IMG/VR virus record: IMGVR_UViG_3300036851_000104
Location: 1-41,421 of that record
DNA length: 41,421 bases
From: a virus
Reading direction: 5' to 3' (one strand)
Part shown: positions 7,469 to 14,296 of the stretch, piece by piece
Layout of the letters: the number at the start of each line of letters is the position of its first letter
Position numbering within the stretch: position 1 is the first letter of the stretch
The notes under the pieces: generated by a model
The model's database searches: none
What the model was told of the DNA's origin: nothing
Seen by the model: the letters and a program-made list of their open reading frames with translations, nothing else
Made by a program: the position numbers and the translations under genes

Positions 7469-7983
7469 TCCGCGCGTTCGCTCTCGCCGCCGCGCTCACA
7501 GCCTCAGCGGTCACCGCTATAGCGGCCACCCCGAACGGTGATCGGCCGGCCCCTCAGATGCGGCAGCTGGCGGTTGCTGAGCATGACCTTCGTCGTGCCC
7601 GCTTGTACGCCGACCGGCTCGAGCGGATCGTCAAGCGGCAGGTGAACCGGGCGGAGCGGAATGAGCGGCATCTGAAGAAGGCGCGGCGGGTGTTCCGGGC
7701 GTCGCTGAACGAATCACCGACCGGGCTGCATCCATTCGAGACGGCCTTCCACTGCATCCATCGCTACGAGGGTTCGTGGACGGACCCAAACCCGCCGTAT
7801 TGGGGCGGCTTGCAGATGGACCGTTCATTCCAGGCGATCTATGGGGGCTGGGCTGTGCAGGCGTTTGGGACGGCGGACAGGTGGCCGATCAGCGTGCAGA
7901 TGGCGACAGCGATCCGGGCTCTCGTTTCTGGCCGCGGCTTCTATCCGTGGCCAGCGACTGCGCGGAAATGCGGGCTGCTGTGA
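7465..7983 (+). CDS. Secreted transglycosylase-like (Rpf-like) protein
   Basis: This is a 172-residue protein. Residues 1-24 form a signal peptide (MIRAFALAAALTASAVTAIA), followed by a charged helical stretch to about residue 80. The C-terminal domain has CIHRYEGSW, PPYWGGLQMDRSFQ, GTADRWP and RGFYPWPATARKCGL. This matches the transglycosylase-like/resuscitation-promoting-factor fold of actinobacterial secreted proteins, which cleave peptidoglycan glycan chains. The Glu in RYEG is the probable catalytic acid. Its place in the early region, far from the lysis genes, is unusual and suggests a lysogenic or host-altering role. Confidence 0.8.
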   Translation: MIRAFALAAALTASAVTAIAATPNGDRPAPQMRQLAVAEHDLRRARLYADRLERIVKRQVNRAERNERHLKKARRVFRASLNESPTGLHPFETAFHCIHRYEGSWTDPNPPYWGGLQMDRSFQAIYGGWAVQAFGTADRWPISVQMATAIRALVSGRGFYPWPATARKCGLL

Positions 7984-8150
7984 CGCGGCGGCGGGCACCA
8001 GGCGGTCAAGAACAAGTTTCGCCCCTCGGACGTATTCAGCGGACCGGGTACCACGCAAACCCGCGGGAAGGGTCGCAAGCCCGGCTCAGAGACGAGGGCT
8101 GCTCACGCTGCGACCGAGGGGCGAACCGGATTCCCGAACAGGAGGACGCA

Positions 8151-8294
8151 ATGAACACCGAAGGCGAAATCTATGTAGACGACCCTGCCCGCATTCCACA
8201 GGAAGACATTGAGCGGCTACGTGAATGGGGCGACGAGATCGAGGCCGAGGAGCTAGAGCGGAAAGTCAAAGAACTCGAGGCCAAACTTCCATGA
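8151..8294 (+). CDS. Small acidic helical protein
   Basis: This is a 47-residue, strongly acidic protein ending in a coiled-coil-like helix (EAEELERKVKELEAKLP). ATG 8151 follows a strong AGGAGG six bases upstream, so I prefer it. The same frame also opens at GTG 7980 in an overlap with the transglycosylase stop, and would then encode 104 residues including a CSRC pair. Both starts are possible. Bases 7984-8150 hold nothing else that I can see. Function is unknown. Confidence 0.6.
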   Translation: MNTEGEIYVDDPARIPQEDIERLREWGDEIEAEELERKVKELEAKLP

Positions 8295-8322
8295 TGGTCA
8301 GCGCACCCAGAGGAACGGGGCC

Positions 8323-8688
8323 GTGAGCGGGCGAGCCACCGAACTCGAACGGCAGTGTCTCTGTACGGAAGAGGATTCATCAGATGGCAGCGCAACTCAC
8401 GAGGACAACCCGTACTGCCCGATTCACGGCATCGTGGCTGACCTTCGCGATTTGCAGGCTGAAAACGCGAAGCTTTTGGAGGATCTGCGGCTGCTCCACG
8501 CCATCCGCGAATGGGTCGAAGGAGTGAAGCGAGCAGCTGAGGCTGACCCGTCCGGGAAGATTTCGTGTGATGCGTTGATCGAAGGTTCTACGAAAGTGCT
8601 TGAGGCGTGGCGGGTTCACAGAGAGCGATGTTCAGAATCAGCAGAGATTCGGCGACAACGTGAAGACTTCCATCGAAGGTTGGCTTGA
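8323..8688 (+). CDS. Repeat-family small protein 1
   Basis: This is a 121-residue protein starting at GTG 8323. It shares two blocks with the gene at 8891: RATELER at the N terminus and LLEDLRLLHAIRE in the middle, followed by a related EAWRVHRE ending. The last 63 bases or so look like a degenerate second copy of the gene's own 3' end. Residues 15-40 include two Cys and two His and may bind metal. It belongs to a block of repeat-built genes at 8.3-9.4 kb. Function is unknown. Confidence 0.65.
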   Translation: MSGRATELERQCLCTEEDSSDGSATHEDNPYCPIHGIVADLRDLQAENAKLLEDLRLLHAIREWVEGVKRAAEADPSGKISCDALIEGSTKVLEAWRVHRERCSESAEIRRQREDFHRRLA

Positions 8689-8714
8689 GTGCGGGTTCAC
8701 AGAGAGGAGTAGGG

Positions 8715-8894
8715 ATGAGCCTAAATGACCGCCAGCATGTTGAAGCAGTGGCAATCATCCGCCGCATGGCCGAGGCCAAGAGGATTGAAGGAGACCCGGA
8801 AGCGTGGGCCGCTGCGCGAGGATGGCTGCGCGAAAATCACCCCTCGACCGAAATGTATTTGGCGGCGCTTCACAGAGAGGAGCAGCAGCGGTGA
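8715..8894 (+). CDS. Repeat-family small protein 2
   Basis: This is a 59-residue helical protein ending in LHREEQQR, the tail encoded by the repeated TTCACAGAGAGGAG sequence. ATG 8715 follows a copy of that repeat, which supplies the ribosome site. A TTG at 8685 overlapping the previous stop is a weaker alternative. Function is unknown. Confidence 0.65.
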   Translation: MSLNDRQHVEAVAIIRRMAEAKRIEGDPEAWAAARGWLRENHPSTEMYLAALHREEQQR

Positions 8895-9154
8895 TAGAGC
8901 GAGCCACCGAACTCGAACGGCTGGAGTCTCTGCTTGGGGATGGCTCGTTTATCGACCGGGATGCCGCTGCGATTCGGGGCCTTTTGGAGGATCTGCGGCT
9001 GCTCCACGCCATCCGCGAGGACGCGATCCAACGGATTGAGCGGCGCATCGATTCGGACGATTCGTTGGAGGGCGGCGAGTGTGATTGCGAGTGGTGCGTT
9101 GAGGATCGCGCGGCGTTGGAGGCGTGGCGGATTCACAGAGAGGAGCAAAGGTGA
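8891..9154 (+). CDS. Repeat-family small protein 3
   Basis: This is an 87-residue protein from GTG 8891. RATELERLESL and LLEDLRLLHAIRE are shared with the gene at 8323, and it ends in EAWRIHREEQR. A CDCEWC stretch may bind metal. Its ribosome site lies within the repeat copy that encodes the end of the previous gene. It is paralogous to the 8323 gene and probably arose by local duplication. Function is unknown. Confidence 0.65.
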   Translation: MIERATELERLESLLGDGSFIDRDAAAIRGLLEDLRLLHAIREDAIQRIERRIDSDDSLEGGECDCEWCVEDRAALEAWRIHREEQR

Positions 9155-9381
9155 GCAGGTTCGCGCTCGTCGAAGCTGTCGAAGCGCTGACGCGAGAGAG
9201 TTACGTCGTTCTCACCGCCGACCAGGCCGAGGCTGTTACGGCGCTTCTAGGCGAGGTTGCGTTCGGTGTCCTGCCTGAGCACGAGAGCGTGTGGCGTGAG
9301 GAACTTGCGTCGAGGGCTGAAGACGTCTTGGCGGCGTGGCCTACTGGGGTTCACAGAGAGGAGCAGCAGCGGAATGAGTGA
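9151..9381 (+). CDS. Repeat-family small protein 4
   Basis: This is a 76-residue protein from GTG 9151, in an overlap with the previous stop. It is mainly helical and ends in VHREEQQRNE, again encoded by the shared repeat. The body is unrelated to the 8323/8891 pair, so different bodies carry the same tail. Function is unknown. Confidence 0.65.
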   Translation: MSRFALVEAVEALTRESYVVLTADQAEAVTALLGEVAFGVLPEHESVWREELASRAEDVLAAWPTGVHREEQQRNE

Positions 9382-9550
9382 CATACGTCCGATTTCAACG
9401 ACGCCTAGACCGATCCAGTGCGGCGAGTGCGGAATGATCCTGACTTCGTGGGCTGAATATCACCCGCTGACCGCCTGCCAGCTTTACGCGGTCTACAAGA
9501 ACGCTCAGCAGGTGCGAGCCGAACTGGAACTTCCTGCGGTGAAGACGTGA
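9374..9550 (+). CDS. Small zinc-knuckle protein
   Basis: This is a 58-residue protein from ATG 9374, which lies inside the last repeat copy. CGECGM plus a later Cys (TACQ) suggest a small metal site. It overlaps the following gene by four bases. Function is unknown. Confidence 0.6.
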   Translation: MSDIRPISTTPRPIQCGECGMILTSWAEYHPLTACQLYAVYKNAQQVRAELELPAVKT

Positions 9551-9750
9551 ATGCGGTGAGTGATGCCCTGACAGCTACGCAGCGCGGTATTCTCGCGGGC
9601 CTTGCTGGTGATGATGCCTACAACCCTTACCTTTGGCCAGCGCAGGTCGAGATGTGGGACGCGGGTTATCGCTTGGGGGCGAGACTCCATGCCATAGCGG
9701 TAAGCGATCGTGAGTGTCTCGGGGAGCCAGAAAGCGAGGGCGGAACGTGA
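9547..9750 (+). CDS. Hypothetical small protein
   Basis: This is a 67-residue protein starting with GTG 9547 in a GTGA overlap. No motif is recognised. The overlaps on both sides and the codon pattern support translation. Function is unknown. Confidence 0.6.
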   Translation: MNAVSDALTATQRGILAGLAGDDAYNPYLWPAQVEMWDAGYRLGARLHAIAVSDRECLGEPESEGGT

Positions 9751-10007
9751 GCGATGACGCAACCGTTCTGATCTTCGCTACCCGCTATGCACTCGGGCGC
9801 CGGACGTTCGCGCCGAAGATTGTCTCAGAGGCACTTGTCCGGCATCAGAAGGCGATCTCTGCCAATGACGCAGACGTGCTCATTCGCGACATTGAGGAGC
9901 AGGCTGAGCGAGGCTACGGCGACAGATGTGACGAGGACACGTGGCTAGACACGCTCGGTTGGCTTCGGGACATGCGCGAGCGCGATCTGTTCGGGGGTGC
10001 GCCGTGA
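9747..10007 (+). CDS. Hypothetical protein
   Basis: This is an 86-residue helical protein from GTG 9747, overlapping genes on both sides. LIFATRYALGRRTFAPKIVSEAL is followed by acidic helices and RDMRERDLF. It resembles a type of small phage protein that I have seen without known function. No catalytic motif is visible. Confidence 0.62.
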   Translation: MSDDATVLIFATRYALGRRTFAPKIVSEALVRHQKAISANDADVLIRDIEEQAERGYGDRCDEDTWLDTLGWLRDMRERDLFGGAP

Positions 10008-10375
10008 CAGCCCGTGAGCGAGAAGCGCGGCTACTGAGCGATGACCGCCTCGGTGCGCTGCGGGATTACTACCTGCATCAAGAGGACGGTCGGGGCAACT
10101 ACGAGGACATTTTCGCACACATCGAAGTCTTGGAGCGTCGCCGGGCGGAACTCGACGAAGAACGGCAGGTGCTTGCCATGCAGCTCGAAACCGAAGGACG
10201 AGTGGCGGCAGGCTACGTCGAGCAGCTCGTGCAACTTAAAGACGCGCTGCGGTGTTATCGCGCCTTTGATGATGTGATTGCCGCTCTCTCCGATGCTCGA
10301 CGCGAAGCATTTCGAGAGCTAGAGATCGCCCGTGCTGGTCTTGCTTCCCAAGATAGCGAGGCGGCAAATGGCTGA
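10004..10375 (+). CDS. Coiled-coil hypothetical protein
   Basis: This is a 123-residue protein from GTG 10004 in a 4-base overlap. Residues about 40-85 form a likely coiled coil (VLERRRAELDEERQVLAMQL), and the C terminus is another long helix. A structural or binding role is inferred from the coiled coil only. It overlaps the next gene by eight bases. Confidence 0.62.
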   Translation: MTAREREARLLSDDRLGALRDYYLHQEDGRGNYEDIFAHIEVLERRRAELDEERQVLAMQLETEGRVAAGYVEQLVQLKDALRCYRAFDDVIAALSDARREAFRELEIARAGLASQDSEAANG

Positions 10376-10670
10376 CCGGCTATTCGCCGTCGAACCCCGC
10401 CTCACAGACCGCCAAAAGCTCGTGTTGGATTGCGTGCGGGATTCCGGCCCGGATGGCGTCGACCCGGCCGAGATCGGCGCCTACCTGCACGCTCAGCGGA
10501 TCGCCGGCGGGCATCCTCGATGGGACAGGTGCGAATGGTGCCGGACCGATGGAGCCGCTGTGCTCAGAAGCAAGGCATTGAGACAGCTGGTGAAACGGCG
10601 GCGCAAGGACGGCCGCTATGTGCTCAGAGACCCACGCGAGAGTTCACAGACCGAAAGGATCCCCTATTGA
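10368..10670 (+). CDS. Winged-helix-like protein with CxxC
   Basis: This is a 100-residue protein from ATG 10368. RLTDRQKLVLDCVRDSG followed by VDPAEIGAYLHAQR, then LRQLVKRRRKDGRYVLRD, has the pattern of a winged-helix DNA-binding domain, with CEWC inserted as a possible metal site. It may be an early regulator. A chain of overlapping starts joins it to both neighbours. Confidence 0.65.
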   Translation: MADRLFAVEPRLTDRQKLVLDCVRDSGPDGVDPAEIGAYLHAQRIAGGHPRWDRCEWCRTDGAAVLRSKALRQLVKRRRKDGRYVLRDPRESSQTERIPY

Positions 10671-10837
10671 GCCGCCTCCATCGTTGCCGCTGCGGTCACC
10701 TGCGCGAATCCCACTCGGACCACTGCCTGATCCCTAAATGCCCCTGCAACCAATTCCAGCGGCTAGAAGCGCTCCGGTCCGCCACCCCGATGGCGTTTCC
10801 GCGCGCCCAGCATCGCAACCGCAAAGGCCGCACATGA
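10667..10837 (+). CDS. Small cysteine-rich protein
   Basis: This is a 56-residue protein. TTG 10667 overlaps the previous stop (TTGA). CRCGH, then HCLIPKCPCNQF, gives a Cys/His-rich zinc-binding arrangement often seen in short actinobacterial phage and plasmid proteins. The tail is basic. Function is unknown. Confidence 0.6.
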   Translation: MSRLHRCRCGHLRESHSDHCLIPKCPCNQFQRLEALRSATPMAFPRAQHRNRKGRT

Positions 10838-10861
10838 GCGAAGAGACAATAAGGAGGCGCG

Positions 10862-11119
10862 ATGCCTGAGACGGCTGGCGAGCGACAACGACAAGTCTTC
10901 GCAGTGTCAAGCGGTGCGTACTCCGATTACAGCGTCTGGTGCATCTTCGAATCGCGTGAGAACGCTGAGAACTACGCGGCAGCCCACGCCAAGATGTCTG
11001 TAGAGGAATATCGGCGTCGAAGCCAGCTTCCCGGCGACCACAGAGAATCGCTTGGTTATCACGTACCACAGGTAGAAGAGTTCGACTTCTACGCGACGGG
11101 CGAGATTCCGGTCGAATGA
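10862..11119 (+). CDS. Hypothetical conserved-looking protein
   Basis: This is an 85-residue protein. ATG 10862 follows AAGGAGG, one of the best ribosome sites in the early region. The pattern VFAVSSGAYSDYSVWCIFESRENAENYAA resembles small phage alpha/beta proteins that start with a sensor-like strand. The function is not known to me. No membrane segment. Confidence 0.65.
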   Translation: MPETAGERQRQVFAVSSGAYSDYSVWCIFESRENAENYAAAHAKMSVEEYRRRSQLPGDHRESLGYHVPQVEEFDFYATGEIPVE

Positions 11120-11129
11120 GCGGCGAACG

Positions 11130-11210
11130 ATGAAGTTTCGTCTGCCCGCCGTCCGGCTGTGGGTGCGCTGCTGGGTCAGGGTCGGCGGACGCTGGAGAAC
11201 ACTGCTGTGA
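11130..11210 (+). CDS. Tiny basic peptide
   Basis: This is a 26-residue frame from ATG 11130 to TGA 11210, overlapping the AbrB-like gene start at 11207. It is rich in Arg and Trp. Only the overlap supports it, and it may be a non-functional leader. Confidence 0.3.
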   Translation: MKFRLPAVRLWVRCWVRVGGRWRTLL

Positions 11211-11392
11211 GCAGTACATGGCAATGGCCGGAGCCAGAACCTCAGCGAGTTCGCATGCGGCAGAAAGGGCAGATCACTATTCCAGTCGCAATTCGCTGGC
11301 ATCTCGGTATCAAGCCTGGAGATTACGTGCGCTTTGAATATGACGACATCACGCGTGAACTCCGATTGATTCCTGTAAAGGATGAGCAGTGA
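11207..11392 (+). CDS. AbrB/SpoVT-like DNA-binding protein
   Basis: This is a 61-residue protein starting with GTG 11207. RMRQKGQITIPVAIRWHLGIKPGDYVRFEYD is a clear swapped-hairpin AbrB motif, normally a dimeric DNA-binding transcription regulator or antitoxin. No toxin gene is visible next to it, since the following gene looks like a nuclease-fold protein. A phage or host transcription regulator is therefore the better guess. Confidence 0.78.
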   Translation: MSSTWQWPEPEPQRVRMRQKGQITIPVAIRWHLGIKPGDYVRFEYDDITRELRLIPVKDEQ

Positions 11393-11754
11393 CTGCCTGG
11401 AAAGACCTTGAGCGAAGATGCTGTAGAGCACTCGGCGGCGAACGCAGAGGCCCGATCGGCCGCTCCATGAGCGACTGCGTCGACGTGCCGTTCAGCGTGC
11501 AGGTCAAACGCTCGAGCCGCCCAGGCCCCCCCGTGCTCGCCAAATGGGTGCTCCAAGCGCGCGAACAATCAAAGAGGGAACAGCTCCCCTGGCTCGTCGT
11601 CGTCGCCGGACACAACGACAAACGACCCACCGCCACACTCGACTTCGCCGAGTTCGTGCGGATCGCCAAACAAGCAGGCGTGATCTTCCCGGTCACGCTC
11701 GAATTCGCAGACAGCGGCCCAGACGGAACCGAGCTCAGAGAGGCCCAGCGATGA
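11389..11754 (+). CDS. PD-(D/E)XK-type nuclease, possible Holliday-junction resolvase
   Basis: This is a 121-residue protein from GTG 11389. WKDLERRCCRALGGERR, then SDCVDVPFSVQVKRSS, then a WLVVVAG strand, follows the restriction-endonuclease-like fold used by resolvase-type nucleases, with D...QxK in the active-site place. The Gln in place of the usual Glu/Asp means activity is uncertain. It lies directly before the replication genes, with which a resolvase fits. Confidence 0.6.
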   Translation: MTAWKDLERRCCRALGGERRGPIGRSMSDCVDVPFSVQVKRSSRPGPPVLAKWVLQAREQSKREQLPWLVVVAGHNDKRPTATLDFAEFVRIAKQAGVIFPVTLEFADSGPDGTELREAQR

Positions 11755-12353
11755 AACGCCCCGCCCCCTACGTGCCGCTGTCGGTCACGTTCCACACTGG
11801 GCGGACCGGCAGCGCGATCCTCAACGAGTTCGGCCTCGAGGGACTCGCCGTCTGGACATGCCTAATCGCCTCCAGCGCCGACGGTCAACCCTACGGCACC
11901 GTCATGTTCTCCCACGACCAAGACTGGGGAGCGATCGGACTCGCAATGCACCCGCCAAGCTTCACCCTCTACGACTTCCTCAAACTCCTCGGACGCAACA
12001 AACAGACGCGCAAGACGCAACACGGACGCAACATTTACGTGACGTTAACGGCGTGGGAACGCTGGAACAACATTAAGGCCACAGAAGTCGCACGTCTACG
12101 AAAAGCCCGCTCACGCGCCAAATCCGAGCGTGACATCGACCGTGACCTAACCGTGACATCAACAGGACAAGCCTGGGACAACAGGCGTGACCCAGATACA
12201 GATACAGATACAGAGAAAGAGGGAGAAGGTCCTTCTAGAGGTACACAGGGTACTAGTGCCGGCGCACGCAACCACAAGGGCCTCACCCCCGAAGAAATAC
12301 TCGACCTCGACCCAGACCAGCTCGCCGAGTGGGAAGCAGAGCTCAGCCTATGA
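11751..12353 (+). CDS. Replication initiator-like protein
   Basis: This is a 200-residue protein from ATG 11751. The N-terminal part (YVPLSVTFHTGRTGSAILNEFGLEGLAVWTCLIA) looks like the winged-helix start of phage replication initiators/replisome organisers. The middle ends around WERWNNI. The tail is hydrophilic, with DTDTDTE encoded by GATACA repeats near 12195 and a final short acidic helix. It overlaps the loader-like gene. It probably binds the origin, which may lie within this gene, but no iteron array was seen. Confidence 0.62.
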   Translation: MKRPAPYVPLSVTFHTGRTGSAILNEFGLEGLAVWTCLIASSADGQPYGTVMFSHDQDWGAIGLAMHPPSFTLYDFLKLLGRNKQTRKTQHGRNIYVTLTAWERWNNIKATEVARLRKARSRAKSERDIDRDLTVTSTGQAWDNRRDPDTDTDTEKEGEGPSRGTQGTSAGARNHKGLTPEEILDLDPDQLAEWEAELSL

Positions 12354-12919
12354 CCATCGGCGAAGCCAAAACGCTCACCGCTCAACTGATCGCCGCTTAC
12401 CCCAGCGCAAACGTCCACGGCCAAACTGCCTCGCTCTGGATCAGCGAACTCAGGTCGCTCGACTACGATCTCGCCCAAACAGCCGTCCGCTCGCTGCTCG
12501 AGGGCTGCAAGTTCTTTCCCAGCTTCGCCGAGCTCCATGAGCACATCGGCTACGAACGCGAACGCCGCAACCGCGCCCAACGCGAAGCCGAACGCAAAGC
12601 CGCAGACCAGGCAGCCGACGAACTTCCGCGCATCCCGCTCCGCGACATCCCCCAAGTCCAAACGCTACTGACCAAATTCAGGCGGCTCGACCAAGTCGGC
12701 GAACCCACATTGCCGGCCGGCCGCTGCGGCGAGTGCCACAAGAACGCCAACGGCCTCTACGAGCTCGGCAAGTTCCAGCTCTGCCACGACTGCCGCAGCA
12801 AACGACTCGCCGCCGAACGGCTGTTGAAGAAGCCGGCGATCGAACGGTCCGAGTGGGTGCCGAACGAAACCGAGATGCCGCTGCCAGCCGACAAGACCGC
12901 CCAGGCGGCGTCAGAATGA
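12350..12919 (+). CDS. Helicase-loader / replisome-organiser-like protein
   Basis: This is a 189-residue protein from ATG 12350. The N-terminal helical region (LTAQLIAAYPSANV...LWISELRSLDYDLAQTAV...FPSFAELHEHI) matches the pattern of phage loader proteins of the G39P type that recruit the host replicative helicase. A C-terminal CGECHKN...CHDCRSKR zinc ribbon could contact DNA. The window encodes no helicase or polymerase, so host enzymes must be recruited. It overlaps the initiator by four bases. Confidence 0.65.
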   Translation: MTIGEAKTLTAQLIAAYPSANVHGQTASLWISELRSLDYDLAQTAVRSLLEGCKFFPSFAELHEHIGYERERRNRAQREAERKAADQAADELPRIPLRDIPQVQTLLTKFRRLDQVGEPTLPAGRCGECHKNANGLYELGKFQLCHDCRSKRLAAERLLKKPAIERSEWVPNETEMPLPADKTAQAASE

Positions 12920-12926
12920 GCAGCCG

Positions 12927-13130
12927 ATGAGGCTCCATCCTCGCCATGAGATCACTGAACGAGCCAAGATCGACCTCGGCGGCCAGATCAGCGATTGGCT
13001 CGGTCGCCATGACCTCACCTGGGCCGAAGCGATCCGCATCCTCGCCTACGAGCTCGCCTCACTGACGAAGTACCTGATCCGCGAAGAGCGGCATCCCGAC
13101 GACCCGGACAAGAAAGCCGATGAAGCATGA
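12927..13130 (+). CDS. Hypothetical small helical protein
   Basis: This is a 67-residue protein from ATG 12927. LTWAEAIRILAYELASLTKYLIREERHPDDPDKK resembles a small conserved protein type found in actinobacterial phages and prophages, of unknown function. It is helical with a charged tail. It sits between replication and late genes. Confidence 0.65.
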   Translation: MRLHPRHEITERAKIDLGGQISDWLGRHDLTWAEAIRILAYELASLTKYLIREERHPDDPDKKADEA

Positions 13131-13160
13131 GCCTGAGCAGCCCGTGGAAGGACTGAGCCG

Positions 13161-13367
13161 ATGAAGGGTGACATCTTGTGCGTCGTCATTGACTATGAGC
13201 ATCGAGACGACGGTGAACATGTCGTCGTCCGCGGTGTTTACCGCAATAATCATTCCTTCCCGATCGAACGTGAAGCAACAACCCACCGAAATGTCGTTCC
13301 CGTATTTGAGGAAACGGACATGAACATTGATGCTTTCAAACTTGAAGCGCGGAAGCTAAACCAATGA
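13161..13367 (+). CDS. Hypothetical small protein
   Basis: This is a 68-residue, strand-rich protein from ATG 13161. It is less GC-rich than its surroundings, as is the next gene, suggesting a later insertion. It overlaps the membrane-protein gene by four bases. Function is unknown. Confidence 0.6.
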   Translation: MKGDILCVVIDYEHRDDGEHVVVRGVYRNNHSFPIEREATTHRNVVPVFEETDMNIDAFKLEARKLNQ

Positions 13368-13510
13368 GCGAAGGAGGAACCATTGCATTCGCTGTCCTTG
13401 CGATTTTCTTTCTGATCCTTTTCCTGCCGTTCGCATTCACAATGGCCTTGGACCTCGTTCATGCATGGGGCAACGAATGGCGACGAATCTTCGGCAAAAC
13501 GAAGCGATGA
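13364..13510 (+). CDS. Small membrane protein
   Basis: This 48-residue frame starts at ATG 13364 (ATGA overlap) and ends in an ATGA overlap with the next gene. Residues about 7-28 form one hydrophobic segment (IAFAVLAIFFLILFLPF). The tail is basic (WRRIFGKTKR). It is likely single-pass. Function is unknown. Confidence 0.58.
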   Translation: MSEGGTIAFAVLAIFFLILFLPFAFTMALDLVHAWGNEWRRIFGKTKR

Positions 13511-13743
13511 CCGCCTCCGACCACCCAACCACGTTCTCAATCAGAATCCCCGCCGCACAACACGAACGTTGGGCACCCGAAGTCGCCACAAGCATGATCG
13601 GGAAAGAAACGACAATCCGAGACCTCGATGGGCAGCTGCATCCGGCGACCATCACAGCGGCAATCGTTACCGAAAACGGAGAAAGCCTGGAGATCACTGT
13701 CGAGTTCCTTGGCAGTGGACCCAAGGAGCTGCAAGGGCGATGA
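13507..13743 (+). CDS. Hypothetical beta-rich protein
   Basis: This is a 78-residue protein from ATG 13507, in an overlap with the membrane protein. The pattern ATITAAIVTENGESLEITVEFLG suggests a small beta barrel. No catalytic residues are evident. Function is unknown. Confidence 0.6.
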   Translation: MTASDHPTTFSIRIPAAQHERWAPEVATSMIGKETTIRDLDGQLHPATITAAIVTENGESLEITVEFLGSGPKELQGR

Positions 13744-13797
13744 CCGCATCCGAGCTCCGCGCCAAACCCGCCGACCGCACCGCTACCCTCAACGCCA

Positions 13798-14268
13798 ATG
13801 CTGCAAGGCAAGCTAGTGCTGCACGACTGTACCGACACCGAAGCACTCTGCCAAGCCATCATCGCCAAAGCCGGCCTCGACCTCCGACCCCACCAACGCG
13901 ACGACCTTCTAGCGTTTCTAATCGCGACGGCCTGGGAGTTGAGCCTGCGGTATGAGGCAGGCAGAGGAAGCACCACATCGTTCACCGGCTGGGCAACCAC
14001 AAACCTCAGACTCCGCATCACCGACTGGTTCCGCCAAGAATACGGACGCACCCGCTACAGCTTCTCTGATCGGAAATACGAACGGCCACAACCCCAGCTA
14101 CTCAGTCTCGACGACGATCAACTGGCAATCCCTCAGCCCACAATCCATCTGGACAGCGAGAGAGATAGCGATGCGGATCTCCTACGGATACTCGCACCGA
14201 GAGATCGCCCGGCACTTCGGAGTCACGGCCGCAACGGTCGACACGTGGATGACAAAGCTGCGGCATGA
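13798..14268 (+). CDS. Sigma-factor-like protein, N-terminal half (possible frameshift)
   Basis: This frame encodes 156 residues. Residues about 25-105 (DDLLAFLIATAWELSLRYEAG...FTGWATTNLRLRITDWFRQEYGRTRY) have the pattern of sigma-70 region 2, which contacts RNA polymerase and the -10 element. After about residue 115 the frame becomes low-complexity, whereas a region-4-like helix-turn-helix continues in the +1 frame (13952-14296). The gene is therefore either frameshifted by design, broken by an indel, or two separate proteins. A frame from ATG 13740 overlaps the previous gene but gives no plausible domain. Confidence 0.55.
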   Translation: MLQGKLVLHDCTDTEALCQAIIAKAGLDLRPHQRDDLLAFLIATAWELSLRYEAGRGSTTSFTGWATTNLRLRITDWFRQEYGRTRYSFSDRKYERPQPQLLSLDDDQLAIPQPTIHLDSERDSDADLLRILAPRDRPALRSHGRNGRHVDDKAAA

Positions 14269-14296
14269 GATCGAGCACCAAGGAGAACTGAAATGA
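13952..14296 (+). CDS. Region-4-like HTH reading frame (+1 relative to sigma-like half)
   Basis: This overlapping frame ends in SIWTAREIAMRISYGYSHREIARHFGVTAATVDTWMTKLRHEIE, a clear helix-turn-helix like sigma region 4. The first two thirds look like a shadow of the 13798 frame. The real coding part may be only the last 60 or so residues, joined to the upstream half by a +1 shift near 14150, or a 41-residue protein from ATG 14171. The stop overlaps the next ATG (14293). Confidence 0.45.
   Translation: MRQAEEAPHRSPAGQPQTSDSASPTGSAKNTDAPATASLIGNTNGHNPSYSVSTTINWQSLSPQSIWTAREIAMRISYGYSHREIARHFGVTAATVDTWMTKLRHEIEHQGELK

Larger units (their letters stand above)
8615..9377 (+). repeat. Five dispersed copies of TTCACAGAGAGGAG in small genes
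   Basis: Copies start at 8615 (shortened), 8696, 8869, 9132 and 9350. Each ends a gene (HREEQ-type tail) or precedes the next start, and its AGAGAGGAG serves as the ribosome site. Copies 8869 and 9350 also share the following CAGCAGCGG. Confidence 0.8.

Noticed and set aside
11207-11754. AbrB-like protein plus the following gene as an antitoxin-toxin pair
   Set aside because: The following protein resembles a restriction-fold nuclease or resolvase next to replication genes, not a known toxin family.
12190-12225. GATACA tandem repeat as an origin iteron
   Set aside because: Only three units, in frame and coding DTDTDT; too short for an iteron array.
13740-13955. Frame from ATG 13740 overlapping the sigma-like gene
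   Set aside because: It begins with a plausible overlap but its body is low-complexity Arg/Pro/Ser, as expected of a shadow of the 13798 frame.
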